Source of the DNA: Heterostelium multicystogenum
Lineage: Eukaryota > Evosea > Eumycetozoa > Acytosteliales > Acytosteliaceae
Assembly: GCA_003667245.1 (NCBI GenBank)
Contig: RCNN01000083.1
Span: forward strand, 1-64,000
Direction of reading: 5' to 3'
DNA length: 64,000 nt
Translations under genes and position numbers: made by a program
Shown: positions 1 through 13,400 of the stretch, piece by piece
Layout: every line of letters begins with the position of its first letter
How positions within the stretch are numbered: the stretch's first letter is position 1
The notes under the pieces: model-generated
What the model saw: the letters and a program-made list of their open reading frames with translations, nothing else
Database searches by the model: none
Told to the model about the DNA's origin: nothing

Positions 1-333
1 TTTTGTTTGAATTTTGTAAAATCATTCATTTATTACTCATCAAAATATTAATCATTTTTTTGGTATCTATCTATAAAGATATATTTGTACAATAACAAAT
101 AAAATAAACACAAACACAACACACCCCCTCCCCTTCCAATAAAACAAATTACTTTACTGTACTGTGGTGTTTTAAAATCAAATCATCAAATCAATAAAAT
201 CAAATTCAAAATCATAATATAATATATAAATAAAGTTAGTATAATATATATATATTATATATTTAGTATTACTATTACTTAATTACTTACTTGTTAAAAT
301 AAAAGAGATAAAGAAGAAGAAGAAGAATAAAAG
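1..333. other. 5' flank of the coactosin-like gene
   Basis: No coding region is visible. The stretch is very AT-rich, apart from a CA/C-rich block at about 118-137 (ACACACCCCCTCCCC-like) some 200 bp upstream of the start codon at 334. CA/GT-rich G-box-like elements of this kind are common in dictyostelid developmental promoters, so it is a possible regulatory element, on sequence composition only. Confidence 0.4.
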
Positions 334-1972
334 ATGTCTGTACAATATGTAGATGAACCAGCTATCAAGGCAGCAATTGCACAGTTGCGTGATAGAAATG
401 ATATTGATTGGATTGTTTTGTCATTCGAAGATTCAAAGTCAAAGAAGATCAAGTTGTTGGCTACTGGAAACGGTGGTGTTGCCGCTTTGGCTGAAACACC
501 TCGCTGATAACATCGTTGGATTTGCTTTGGTGCGTAAGATTGATGTCATCGATAATTCAGAGACTGTCAAATACGCTTTCATTCAATGGATCGGAGACAA
601 GGTCGGTATCTTGCAAAAGGCATTCGTCTCCATTGCCACTTCCAACGTCAAGACCTTGTTCAACCATTCCATGTTGATTTCCAAATTTCCAATCTCTCTG
701 AAATTTCGTAAGTTATTCCACCTCAAAATCAAAATGTCCAAACTAAAAATATATAGTTGCTTACCACTCACTCTCTTTCACAGTGATGCTGTTGTTAAAA
801 CAAAGATTTCTGAGACATCTGGATCAGGTTCAAGAGTTTTGGACGATACTGGAGCTAAGAAGCACCGCCACCACTTCCACCTCAGTCAGAAAATCAGTTG
901 CCCCAGGAAGCCTTGTAAATAAAGATGGTGTCTCATTGGGTAATGAGCAAGAGGTTCGTGATGCTTTGAAGGAGTTCAGATCAGATGACAACGAGACCGA
1001 CTGGGTTCTCTTTGGTTACGACGGTCCAAAATTCAAACACAATCGTTCTCCTAGGAAAGGGAACTGGTGGTCCAAACGAATTGATTGCCAACCTCCGTGA
1101 CGACATTGTTGGATATGGTCTCACTAGAATCGTCGAGAAAATCGATAACTCAAATACTGTCAAATTCGCATTCATCAACTGGACTGGTGAAAATGTAAGT
1201 CTCTCGAGCTAGCGAGCAGTTTCCGCAGGACACTCTGATTGCTAACGTTTTTTCTCCAACACAGATTCACAGAATGCAACGTGCTAGACTTGGAACTCAC
1301 AGTGGATTCGTTAAGCAATTGGTTCAACCATATCACGTCGATATCAGCTGCTCAAATAAGTCTGAGATCTCAGAGGACATTCGTCGTCACAACCATCACC
1401 AAAAAACTCTGGAACCAAATCAAGTGTTTTGGCTGATCAACCAGCCAGAACTTCACCAACCACCTCATTCAGACCAAGCAGCAGCGGAACCACCAACGCT
1501 TCCGGTGGCTCATTCCGTGGTGCCACCCCAACTTCATCCGGTGCACCAGTGTCCGCTGACGACTCAGTTCGTGCTGCAATTCGTGATGTCCGTAGCGATG
1601 CTACCCCAACCAACTGGACTCTCATCGGTTACCAACCAAACAACACCACTCTCACTGTAATTGCCTCTGGCAACGGTGATGCCGACGAGTTGGTATCACA
1701 CTTGCGACCAGAAATCGTTGCATACGGTTTGGTCCGTGTCAAGACTCAATTCGATCTCTCAGAGATTACCCAATTCGTTTGGATCAACTTTGTTGGTGAG
1801 AACATCCCACGTAATGTTCAGAGCCAAACTTGGAACACACTCTGGATTTGTCAAGGAAACATTCTCCCCATTCCACGTCGATATTCACGCCTCAACACCA
1901 TCCGAAGTTTCCAACGACATCGTCATCACCAGAGTAACATCAAACGCTGGTACACTATCAAAAGTTAAATAA
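334..1972 (+). CDS. Triple coactosin/ADF-H domain actin-binding protein (frames interrupted)
   Basis: Three successive copies of a coactosin-type ADF-H domain can be read. Copy 1 begins MSVQYVDEPAIKAAIAQLRD and carries IDWIVLSFEDS and KYAFIQWIGD. Copy 2 has VRDALKEFRSDDNETDWVLF and KFAFINWTGEN. Copy 3 has VRAAIRDVRSDATPTNWTLI and QFVWINFVGEN. Copies 2 and 3 are each followed by a conserved LGTHSGFVK segment; copy 1 has the related sequence NVKTLFNHFHVD. Coactosins bind F-actin in the cytosol and oppose capping; the usual dictyostelid protein has one domain. Introns are inferred at about 707-782 and 1196-1265, both GT-AG. Ser/Thr-rich linkers join the domains. Single-base shifts near 494, 865, 1028, 1385 and 1815 break the frame; for example an extra A in GCTGAAACACCTC puts a stop in copy 1. 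The stop is TAA at 1970-1972. Whether three domains bundle filaments is inference. Confidence 0.85.
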
Positions 1973-2305
1973 AATCTATTATTACATTAAATAAATAAAT
2001 AAAAACTCCAACAATAATATAATATCACACCACTCAGTCTATAGTAGTGGTGGTGTGTTGGTTTAAAGACAATATTTTTGGATTTTCATACATATGTCTG
2101 TTATCATTTTCCACACATCCTTGATATCATTATTTCATTTCATTAGACAACTCATCTACATTGGTTAGTTGTTTGTTTATTTATTTATTTATTACTTCTG
2201 TTGACCAAAAGGTCGTCTAGATATAGTAGATATATAGTAGATTGGTTAGAGACATAGTAGATATATAGATAGACAGAGACAGATCGATAAAAACATGCAA
2301 AAAAG
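1973..2305. other. Intergenic spacer
   Basis: About 330 bp between two genes read in the same direction. An AATAAA-type poly(A) context follows the upstream stop at about 1986-2002. The rest is T-rich and short-repeat-rich, with GTAGATATATAG-like units at about 2225-2275. No gene is seen. Confidence 0.5.
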
Positions 2306-5300
2306 ATGGATAAGTTACCAAAGAGACCGTATGAAGATGTTAGATAATAGTGTAGAGAAAAAGTTACGTACTGATGATCATGGTGGATATGGTCATTATG
2401 CTCCTTATGATAGTAGAGGTCCAACTCCACCACATCATTTACATGACTATGGACAATCTGCTCAAGGCTATGATAGACCTCCTCCTCCACCTGGCAGACC
2501 ATCAAATTCACCTCCAAATGCCGATTCACCACCATATGAGAGACCTTATGATAGTAGAGGACCACCACCTCCTCCAGCTCAAGACTATGTACAGCTCAAT
2601 ATGATAATAGATCACCATATTATGATGGTAGGGGACCACCTCCACCTTCTGGTCATTACAGACCACCACCAGGTCAATACGACAGACCACCACCTCCACC
2701 AAGTCCATATGATAATCGTGGACCACCTCCACCAAGTCCATATGACAATCGTGGACTACCACCTCCACCAAGTCCATATGATAACCGTGGACCACCTCCA
2801 CCAAGTCCATATGACAACCGTGGACCACCACCTCCACCAAGTCCTTACGACAGACCACCACCTCCACCAAGTCCATATGATAATCGTGGACCACCACCTC
2901 CACCAAGTCCATATGACAACCGTGGACCACCACCACCTCCATATGATAATCGTGGTCCACCACCTTCACCTTATGACAACCGTGGACCACCCCCACCATA
3001 TCAGTATGACTATCGTGGACCACCTCCACCAAATCCTTACGATAATCGTGGACCACCTCCATCAAGTCCATATGACAGTCGTGGACCACCACCTTCACCA
3101 TATCAATATGATAATAGAGCACCATATTATGATAGGGGACCACCTCCTCCACCACCTAGTCATTACAGACCTCCACCACCTGGTCAATACGATAATCGTG
3201 GACCACCACCACCAGGTCCTTATGATAACCGTGGACCACCACCACCAGGTCCTTACGATAATCGTGGACCACCTCCACCAAGTCCATATGATAACCGTGG
3301 AGCTCCTCCACCTTTTTGATAATCGTGGACCACCTCCACCTTTTGATAATCGGGGACCACCACCACCAGGTCCTTATGACAGTCGTGGACCACCTCCACC
3401 AGGTCCATATGATAACCGTGGAACTCCTCCACCTTTGATAATCGTGGACCCCATCAATATGAATACGATAGAAACAGATCTGATTATCAATCACAAGACA
3501 ACTATGACCGAGGTCAAGCACCAAGACCAATTCAAAAAGATGAATACGATCAAACACAGACTTCTTACAAGCCAAGTGACGATTATCATATGACAGTACC
3601 TGTCAAAGAAGAGCCAAACATCCGTGGAAGTTCTTCTTCGTCAGTCCAACAATGAGTCAGGCTGAACTTGCTCACCAAGAACTTAGCCTAAGTAGAGAGT
3701 TAGCACGTGAAGCTATGAACAGATCTTATGACTATGGACACAACACTACTGATGTCGCTCGTGACAATGAATAGCTTCTCTAAAGAGCCTGCGAATTGAA
3801 TACCAATCTGCTCTCTATTGTTCCAAAGCCAAAGAAAGAATTCACTCAAGACGATGATGTAACTGGTTTGACAATAAGAAAACCGATTTCTAAAGGTAGA
3901 GAAACTGTGAATGTCTATCTACAAAATCATTTCGTCATCAATTTGAAATCGAAAGTTATTCACCAATATTCAATTTGATTTTGATGTAAGTTAGTTTAAA
4001 TGATTTGATACATAATTACGGTATTTGCTGATTAACATTTAATTTACAGCACTCATTGAAAATAGAGGTATCAGAGTGAAAGCATTGAACTCACCATTGC
4101 CACCCTCTTTCCAACCCTACAATTTCGATGGCTCCAAAATGTTATATTCAAATCATGGAAAAATCCACATTCTTACTTTTAACTACAACTGCGAGGGCAA
4201 AGACAGGAATTGTCAAAGTATTGTATGTCCGTGAGTTGGCACAAGACGACCGATCTCTTTTGCAATTTTACAATGTTTTCTTGAAACAATTGATGTTACG
4301 TTTAGATTATTCAATTATTGGTCGGACAATATTATAATTCAAAAGTAGCTCAAGCACAGAATCGAAGGCAAAACATATGGAAAATTTGGAGTGGATACTC
4401 AGCGGACTATCAATCCTATTGAAGAGTGGACTCAGTTACTTTCAGATGTAGCACACAAAGTTGTCAGAACACAGAGTATATATGATTCTCATTGACAATT
4501 TTAAATATCAACGTTTGCCAGAAACTGCTATCAATCAAAATCTTGAAGGAAATTGTCCTTACAAAGTAAGTAATGATAACAGTATTGATGAAAGTATCGG
4601 ATTAGCATGACTAAAATAATACTATCTCTATAAATAGATACAACAAACAAGACTTATAAATACATAAGATCGAATGGTCAATGAGTCCAGATTCAAAAAT
4701 TCACAACAGCTACTGGTACTACATCATTCAAAGAGTATTATCAACTCATCATATAATTTGCGATTTAGAACACAGCAATCAGCCACTCATTCTCCACCCA
4801 AGTAAAAAGACGTGGACAAAAATGAAATCATCTACCTTGATTCCTGAATTTTCATTTGTTACAGGATTGTATGTATCCATTTAAAATATGCGTATGTTTA
4901 AGTGCTGATCGAATTTTTAACGATCCACCTTATAGGTCGGACGATAATTAGACCAGATCATTTTACAATGAAAAGATTGCCGATATTACTAATGTTATAT
5001 CCGGAAGGAAATGAGACTCAAACAATTGAAAGAGCTTTTGAGAAGCTTCAGAGGGAGGCGAGGCGTAGAGTATCCAAAGAAATGGATGGGAATTGGGGAA
5101 TTCATTTGGAGATGCCAGAGGTGGAAGGTCATGGTATCAAGTTAACCAATACCGATGATTGAAAAGAGAAATGAACATGCACTTGAAGATAGCCATGGAC
5201 CATCATTGCACACAATAAGGATATAGCTGTCTCGAAAAGTTTGCCCAGTGAAATGTGCAGTCAGTCAAGAATGAGCAAACCAGTTATTCATCAAATAAGT

Positions 5301-6409
5301 TTAGGATCTAAGGATCGTTTCTTACCCCACAGCATTTTTCAGAGGCCTATACAACATTGTTGTTAAGTTCTAAGTAGCACCAAACCATTGTTTTTTTCCT
5401 CTGTGTGATTCCATCGAAATCCGATTTTTTTATAAGCATATCAAAAAGTTTACCTTATTAACTGCCAGGGTCATAACACAATGTATCCAACCGAGGACAA
5501 TGGACAAGGACAGGGACAAGCAGGGTTCTGTTGTCTCCAAGGTGCTCACTCAGATCATTGCCAAGGTTGGAAATGCACCATGGATCCTAAAAAATCCAAT
5601 ATACACCTCTATTCCCGAGCACACAATGGTCGTCGGTGTCGACGTTGGTCACAACAGTGCTACCAGAGGTAAATCCGTTGTGTAGCTATCAGCTTCCCTC
5701 AACTCGTGAATTCACAAAGTATTTCTCCACGGCTATCATTCAGAGTACACCAGGCAAAGATATTATCGATTCTCTGCGTACCTCCATGAAAGAGTGTATT
5801 CAAGCCTTCCACAAGCATAACAACCGTCTCCCACAGCTGATTATTATCTACCTGTGATTGTGTCGGTGACGGTATGCTTGAAAAAAGTACTCAAGTTTGA
5901 AAGTTGGAACAGTAAACGAAGCAATCAATGACATCCGCAGCAAACTTGGGCGAACGTCCAAAGCTTATATACACCATCGTCAAGAAGAACACCAACTCAA
6001 GATTCTTTGACATGCGTGGAAGCAAAAATCCAGCTTCAGGTACAGTTATCAACCAAGATGTGTTTCACAAGGATTGGTATGAATTTTCCTCATCTCCCAA
6101 AGAACATGTCGAGGGACTATCAACCCGACACACTACCATATTATAGCAGACAATAGCAATGTAACTCTGACGATCTTCACATGTTTACATACTGCCTTAC
6201 CTTTATGTTACTATAATTTCGATCAACCTGTCAGAGTGCATCCGTCTGCCAATACGCTCAAAAATGTCAGCCTTGATTGGAAAGAATCTTCACTCCTCTC
6301 CCCATCAAGATATGAACATGAGTTTATATTTCCTATAAATATATCCAATAATATAAATTATAATCCATGTAACATCATGGTGTATCAAAAAGCAAGATTA
6401 TCAGCTTGA
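2306..6409 (+). CDS. Piwi-clade Argonaute with N-terminal proline-rich tandem repeats (many frame breaks)
   Basis: The start is taken at MDKLPKRPYED (2306). A long array of YDNRGPPPPPSP-type units fills about 2400-3440. An Argonaute body follows: N domain (RKPISKGRETVNVYLQNHF, about 3880); linker/PAZ-side block (RGIRVKALNSPLPPSFQPY, about 4070); the Piwi hallmark LIPEFSFVTGL (about 4840); ERAFEKLQREARRRVSKE (5029-5082); MID (HQTIVFFLCVIPSKSDFF, about 5370); and PIWI. All three catalytic positions can be found: D in VVGVDVGHNS (about 5635), D in the YRD-CVGDGM block (about 5850), and H in THYHIIADN (about 6130), which suggests a slicer. Dictyostelids are known to use Piwi-type Argonautes in small-RNA silencing of retrotransposons. 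The reading frame changes at least 15 times, mostly by one base beside A or T runs. Introns are inferred at about 3987-4050 and 4869-4935. This is either an error-ridden intact gene or a young pseudogene. Confidence 0.8.
2400..3440 (+). repeat. Coding tandem repeat, YDNRGPPPP(P)(S/G)P units
   Basis: Roughly 20 degenerate copies of a unit of about 36 bp (TATGATAATCGTGGACCACC core) encode Tyr-Asp-Asn/Ser-Arg-Gly followed by 3-6 prolines. A second version, P-SHYRPPPGQYDRP, occurs at about 2640 and 3160. Synonymous differences between copies and the preserved period show that it is translated as the proline-rich frame. The His/Val-rich opposite-strand frames are shadows. It forms the N-terminal tail of the Argonaute gene. 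Confidence 0.85.
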
Positions 6410-7400
6410 TAATTAATTAATATTCATCAATCATATTCAACTTAACAAATAAGTTCTTCCAGAAGCGATATCTCCAGTTTGTTTAATCTTTGGTATCTAA
6501 ACCAAATGGTTGGCTATAAGATCATTCTAATCATACTTGTAATCTATGAAATTTTTGAACTGGATAGTTTTTTTGTCATGAGAAACCTTTTAAAGAATGT
6601 CAGTCTATTATCACATTCGTTTTAAATTACAGTTGGTCAAATTATTTTATATTTGGTTAATTTAATTTGAGTTGACCAATACAAAATTTCCCATAAACAA
6701 TTCTAAATTGGTTATAAACGACACGTTGTGAAAAATTTCTAAAATCAAGTAATTTCTCTTGGAACATCTAAAAATAAAACAAAAAACAACAAGTGAGATA
6801 TCAAAATTAATATATTTAATGCGTGTGGGGGTATGATTCTTATTTTATATAATAGAATGGAAGGTGGTGGGAGGATAGGTGACACCTGAAAGAACATTTT
6901 AAACTTTATTTTTCTGTAATATTCTCTGGAAGTGAAGTTAGCCATCTTTCGTGGTATGGAATACTCTTTGGGAACGTAAGAATGTAGAACGAATGCATAG
7001 GTATAGTAAGTTGTCCTTGAAAATAATATTATTTTAAAATAAGGGTAGATTTGAAGGTTCAACTAAAATTCAGGAATGGAATGAATTAGTTTAGAAAGTT
7101 TGTAATTTAGTTTTTCGAACAATGGAAAACAATTAAGTTATCCTCTAACTATTCCAACTCTCTCCAAAAATAGAAATATACGCACCAGTGATTTATGATT
7201 CATTACCATCTCTTGAAAGAACCAAAAAACGATAGCATTATTTATTATCTTTAATCTAATTATTAGTATTGTTTTTTTTTTCGATTCCAAAATATCACTA
7301 ATAGATTATTTAATATTTACAATTAATATTTCTCTTTGAAGCCTGGATTGTCGTCTTCATAAATAAATTATTTGAAATTTTGTATATATATAAAATCAAT
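6410..7400. other. Intergenic spacer between Argonaute and Steely genes
   Basis: About 1 kb of AT-rich sequence without a convincing gene. The longest minus-strand frame (6745-7062) has no recognisable domain and an unlikely composition. A CCCATAA-like element resembling the dictyostelid upstream sequence element lies at about 6690, but no recognisable small RNA follows it. A TATATATATAAA stretch lies just upstream of the Steely start codon. Confidence 0.5.
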
Positions 7401-10400
7401 ATGTCTTTTTCCGATTCCACCCCAGGTAGTTTTGTCGATTTGACCAATGGTTTTCCACAGAATGGCCAGATGGAATACTCAATTAGTGGGAGATGTAGCT
7501 ATTGTTGGTATGGTTCCGAATGCCAGGCGGCTCCAAGACGCCAAATGAGTTTTGGCTACAATTATTTGCAATCGGTAGATGGGTGTATCGTTGGTTTCAA
7601 AGGACAGATGGTCAGCCTCTACTACCAAAATAATTTGATAAATAACAAATATGGAGGTTTCTTAAATATGAATGAGTGGAAAAACTTTGATCCACTGTTT
7701 TTTGGAATTTCACCTAAAGAAGCACCAATCCTTGATCCTCAACAGAGAATGATGCTGACATTGGCATGGGAGGCACTGGAAGACGCACAATTCCACCCAG
7801 TTCTCTAAGAGGATCAAAAATAGGGTGTGTTCATTGGTGTTTCCAATTACGACTACATGAAGCTTCAATTCAAGGGTACTCCTTCATCAGAGTTGCCTGC
7901 TTATACAATGACTGGAACCAATGGTTCCATTATATCCAATCGTATCTCATATTGCTTCGACTTCAGAGGTCCATCTATGACTATTGATACTGCGTGTTCA
8001 TCTTCTTTGGTTTCCGTTAATCTTGGGTTGCCAGTCGATTCTTTCAGGTGAATCTGAAGTTGCACTTTGTGGAGGAGTCAATGCATTATTGGATCCATCA
8101 ACTAGTGCTGCATTTTCAAGTCTTGGAGTTTTAAATCCAGATGGACATTGTCGAACATTTGATGCAGATGCCAAGGGATATGTAAGAGGTGAAGGTGCCG
8201 GTATTGTTGTTTTAAAGAGTCTTGCAGCTGCAGAGAGAGATGGTAACAGAATTTATGGTGTAATACGTGGTGGCAGCACAAATGAAGATGGTAAATTTGA
8301 TAAAACAAGCTTAACAACACCTTCTATTGGCTCACAGGCCGAAAATATTCGTATTGCATTACAAAGATCCGAACTAGATCCATCCGATATCTATTATATC
8401 GAGGCACATGGAACAGGTACACCAGTTGGTGATCCTATCGAAGTGGAGGCACTTCACAATGTGTTTAGTGAATCACATAGTCATGGAAACCCTGCACTCC
8501 GTGTGGGTTCCGTCAAGTCTAATATAGGTCATCTCGAAAGTGCAGCTGGTATTGCTTCACTTATTAAAGTGTGTATGATGCTTAAGTATAGAATGCTTGT
8601 GCCAAACATCAACTTTAATAAGCCAAATCCTGCCATTCCATTTGAAGAATGGAATATCGATGTCGTTAAACAAGTAGAAAAATTCCCCAATAATTCTGTT
8701 AAAATTGGTATCAATTCCTTTGGATTCGGTGGTTCAAATTGTCACCTGATAGTTGAAGAATATCAGAGTTTTGAAAATAACATAGATTTAAAGTATGTCT
8801 GCAAATTTGCATAAAACTTTTTCCAAAATGATCATCAGATATATCTAACACGCATTTACCAAATATATATATTTTAGCAATGAAATTAATAAGGATAATT
8901 TCAGATATTTAGTACCTTTGAGTGCAAACTCGCAGTTATCACTCGATAAATACACCGAGGCAATCGTTGGAAATGGCGAGCTACATAGAAATATTGAATT
9001 TCAAATCGTTTGCACTCCACCAATCAATCAACAAGTCTCATCTTTCACATCGTAAAGTTTATTTTGCTCAAGACTGGAAAGAGTTCATTGAGCAAGGAGT
9101 ATCTGTCTCCAGTCAACTTTCTTCTTTGACAGCGCAAGAGAATGGAGATAAAATGAACAGCAAGAGTAGCAAGGTTGTGTTTGTCTTCTGTGGACAAGGT
9201 CCACAATGGAAGAATATGGGAGCGGAGTTATACAAAGCAGAGAGTGTATATAAAGAAACAGTTGATCTCATTGACTCCCTCTTCAAACCATTATTTGGCT
9301 ACAGTGTACTTGAGAAGCTATTGTCACTCCCGGACAACTCATCTGAGATTCACCACCCAATCATTGCCCAACCAGCACTCTTCCTTCTGCAATGCGGACT
9401 GGTGGCACTTTATCGTCAATGGGGAATTGAGCCTTCTTTGTCGTTGGACACAGGTATGTAATTTAACCATCTACCAATTTTTAATACACATTCTTACATC
9501 TTTTTAATACTTTATAGTTTTGGTGAAGTAACTTCTGCCTATTGTTCAGGAGCTTTAACATTGGAGCAAGCTGTTAAAGTAGTGTACTATAGAAGTACAC
9601 TTCAAAATAAAACAATTGGAAGTGGAAAAATGCTGGCGGTTACTATGACGGCAGATACATTCAATAATACATATCTGTCAAAGTATCCACTTTTAGAAAT
9701 AGCCTGCTTTAATTCTTTGGATTCTTTGGTGATAACAGGAGTTGAAGAGACTCTTCAAGAATTTGCTCAAGAACTCTCAGAGCTAGGCATATTTAACGCA
9801 TTTTTGAAATCACCTTGCTCATTCCATTCATCTCACCAAAAGATTCTAAAACCATATGTACTGGAGAGTCTTGCTGGTTTACCAGATACTCTGACCACAA
9901 AGATTCCTCTGTATTCCACTGTAACTGGAAAGCTACAAAGCGGGCCAGTCGATGCACTTTACATTTATCGTAACCTTAGACATCCAGTTCTATTCAAAGA
10001 TGTGATTGAGAGCATTGCTCGAGATGCTGCCAAGACATCGGATAACTTGATATTCCTCGAGATTACACCACATCCAACTCTTGCTTATCTTATCAACAAA
10101 ACTCTGCCCTCTTCTACAGTTTATTTCTTCACTCCACCGTAGTAAAGACGAAATAGTTTCATTCAATTTATCGATTGCCACTCTTCATTGCAATGGATAC
10201 ACTGTCAATTTCAAATCTCAATTCACTCAGGATGAAGTCAATGCTCCACTCTGGCGTGAGCAGGCTAGCATTCTACCTCGCTATCAATGGGACAATGAGG
10301 TCTACTGGAATGAGCCACAGCTTTCTATGGATATTCGTTTATCTGGACCTTCAAATTCTATTTTAGGCCATCGTAATATTCAAGGATTGCTTTCATTTGA

Positions 10401-13400
10401 GAGTATTATTGACTGCAATAGACGTCCATACGAATATTTGAAAGATCACAAAGTCAAAGGCAAACCACTTTTCCCAGGAGCTGGTTACATTGACGCCATA
10501 GTCCAGGCAATGAGCTCGCGACAAATGGATATCAACATCAGTCGTATAGAATTCCAAAGTCCATTTTTCTTGGTTGGTGGAGAGCAGCAATATCTAGAGT
10601 CGGTCTTTGACGAAGTCACTCCAAATGTCTACAAAGTTCAATTCTTCCAGAAAGATGGAGAAAAACTAAAAACATGGACCAAGACCGCACATGCAACCTT
10701 GTCGTTACAGCCATCAGAGACCAAGAAAATGGATATTCAGAGTTTAATGCAACTATGTAATATTACTACGATTGGTCAAGAGGATCTCTATAACAAGATA
10801 TTAAGACTAGGTTTGGGGATATGGTCCTTCCTTCCAGAGAATAAGTTCCATTGTTATTGGTCCTGATTGCTCGCTCGCTACCATACCTTTCTATAATCCT
10901 GAAGGTCCACATCATCTTCTCAATGCATGCCTCATCGACTCATGTTTCCACGGATTATTAGGTCAACTGGAGAGCAAACAACATTATGTTGTTGCACAGG
11001 TTGAAAATATTAGCATCAATGTTTCGCTAATCCAAGACCTGGGTTCACAAGCCAGTGGAAAACTTCTATCTCTACACCAAACTTCTACACCGAGGCCAAT
11101 ATGAAATTACAGGAACTACTCAGCTCTTGACCCCAGACGGCCAACCACTTCTGTCCATGAAGAAATTCGTCGTGAAAACTTTGGACAAGAGTCGCGCCGA
11201 TACAATCAAATTGCCGGCTGGTAACGTATTCACAATGAACTGGCAGACTAAAGAGTCGCCACTACCATCTCCCTTCTCCATTGTACCTGAAAAGTTAGCA
11301 CAGCAAGCTGCTGAGAGTCAGATTCTTATGGATTTCCAATTCATTACTTATTGTGCCAGACTTGTCAATCAATCATTAAGAAATAATTTACCAGGCTACA
11401 ATCTACTATCGTTTATCGCTGCTCCAATTCCAGATTTACTTGCCATGCATAATATTCACTCGAAATACACTCGCTTCCTAACTAGAATCCAATCAATTTT
11501 GCACGAGAGCAGAATAGATCTTGACCCCAATGGAGAAGCACCAGAATTCATGTCACTACAGAAGACATTGATTCTTGATCGATATCCAAAGGCAGAGGTG
11601 GAGTTGGAGCTGGTTGAACGAGCTGCCAATGTAATTCCAGCATTGCTATCTGGTGACACTTCTGCTTGCCATACTTTGTTTGAAGATGATTTGCTGACTA
11701 AATTCTATACACATTCTACTGCCGTAACTTACTATATCGAGCAGTTGGCGGCAACCATTCAACATGTCATCTCACCAAAGCTAATGGAACCACGTGTATT
11801 TAGAATACTTGAAATTGGTGGTGGAACAGGTAGTCTCACCTTCCGTCTTCTCCAGACTTTCAACGCTATCCTAGGAGGTGCAAAGCAGCAGCTACAAATC
11901 GAATACACATTCACTGATATCTCCGCCAGTTTTGTCGGAACCATGAGCGAGAACATCGCAAGGAATCACAAGTTGCCCAGCTCTTTTTCAATGAAGTTTA
12001 AGACACTTGACTTGGAGCGTGATGTTATTGCTCAGGATTCTTGCCTGTTCCTATGATATGGTTGTCATGTCATATGTAGTCCCATGCCGTTGCCAATCTC
12101 CCTTTGGCTGTGAAGCAGCTGAACCGTATTACCAGTCCAAATGGATGGTTGCTTTTCATTGAGCCATCGAAGAATATTGTATTCAGCGACATTGTTTTCG
12201 GTTGCTTCGATCAATGGTGGCAGTTCTCAGACAACCAAAGATCCGACCACTGTTCTCTTGTTCCTGAGCTGTGGTCCAAGTTGCTTTCGAGTGAAGGTTT
12301 CCTCCAAACCACTATCATCAATCCTCCAAATGCAATTGGTCAAACAGGTTCAACTCACTCATTTGTAGTTCTTTCACAGAAACAACCACTTAGCATCACT
12401 ATTGAGGAAGAAGATATTAAGAAGATTACGCTCATTGTATCAAAGTCACAGCACCATCCAACCAGTCCAACAAAGAAAATTACACAAGTTGTTGCGCGAA
12501 GCATCAGTGACAGCTCACGAAGTTGAGATTATTGAGTCTCACAATATCGAATCTTCGCTAGATCGCATCCAAGGCTCAAGCTATCTATTCTATCTCCATG
12601 GATTAGAAACTCTCAGCAGTAACTACAAACTGATTACCCAGCAATTGGTTGATCTCATTCAGAGATTGTCATTGCTTCCCGTTGGATCTGCTCCAAAGTT
12701 GGCTATTGTAACAAAGAATTCATGCACCATAAATTCAAAGAACTATCTCAATGCATCATTGATTGGTATTGGAAGAACCGCTGCAAATGAATATCCACAT
12801 CTCTCCATTACACTCATTGATATAGATGATGAAGACACCACTGATATGAAGACACTCCTCAATCTAACCGGAAAGTCTGAGCAACTCTCTGACACTGAGT
12901 TTATCATCAAAGGAGGACAGATCATGGTACCTCGTCTCATCGAGACCCCAAGAGAACTACTCTTGGAAAACAGCCATGCCTATGAACAAAACATCAACAA
13001 TGTTGCCTGCATTTCCAACGCCAAGCTTGATTTCCAATGTGTTGCACGCCCACCCCTCCAGAAATCAATGATTGAAATATCGGTGAAGGCCGTCGGAATC
13101 AACTTTAAAGACTACCTGTTCATGCGTGGACTTCTGCCTCAAGAGATCTTCCGTAAAGGCGATGTCTATAATCCACCATTTGGTTTGGAGTGCTCTGGTG
13201 TAATCACCAGAAAAGCAGACGATGTAGATCAATTCAACATCGGTGATGAGGTAGTCGGATTTGCTCGTCACTCTCTTGGCTCACATGTTGTTACCAATCA
13301 GAATCTGGTTGTACTAAAGCCAGCATCCATTAGTTTTGAGGAAGCGGCGTCCATTCCAGTTGTATATTGCACTGCTTACTACAGTCTTTTCAAAGTGGCC

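Noticed and set aside
2400..3440. CRISPR-like array
   Set aside because: Units are directly adjacent, degenerate at third codon positions and lack unique spacers; this is a coding repeat in a eukaryote.
2526..3575. Long minus-strand and His/Val-rich plus-strand frames over the repeat
   Set aside because: They are shadow frames of the YDNRGPPPP coding repeat; only the proline-rich frame matches the flanking Argonaute gene.
6685..6700. CCCATAA element as promoter of a small RNA
   Set aside because: No Class I motif, snRNA-like sequence or stable fold was found about 60 nt downstream.
6745..7062. Minus-strand 105-residue frame
   Set aside because: Implausible composition, no domain, no splice support, and it lies in AT-rich spacer.
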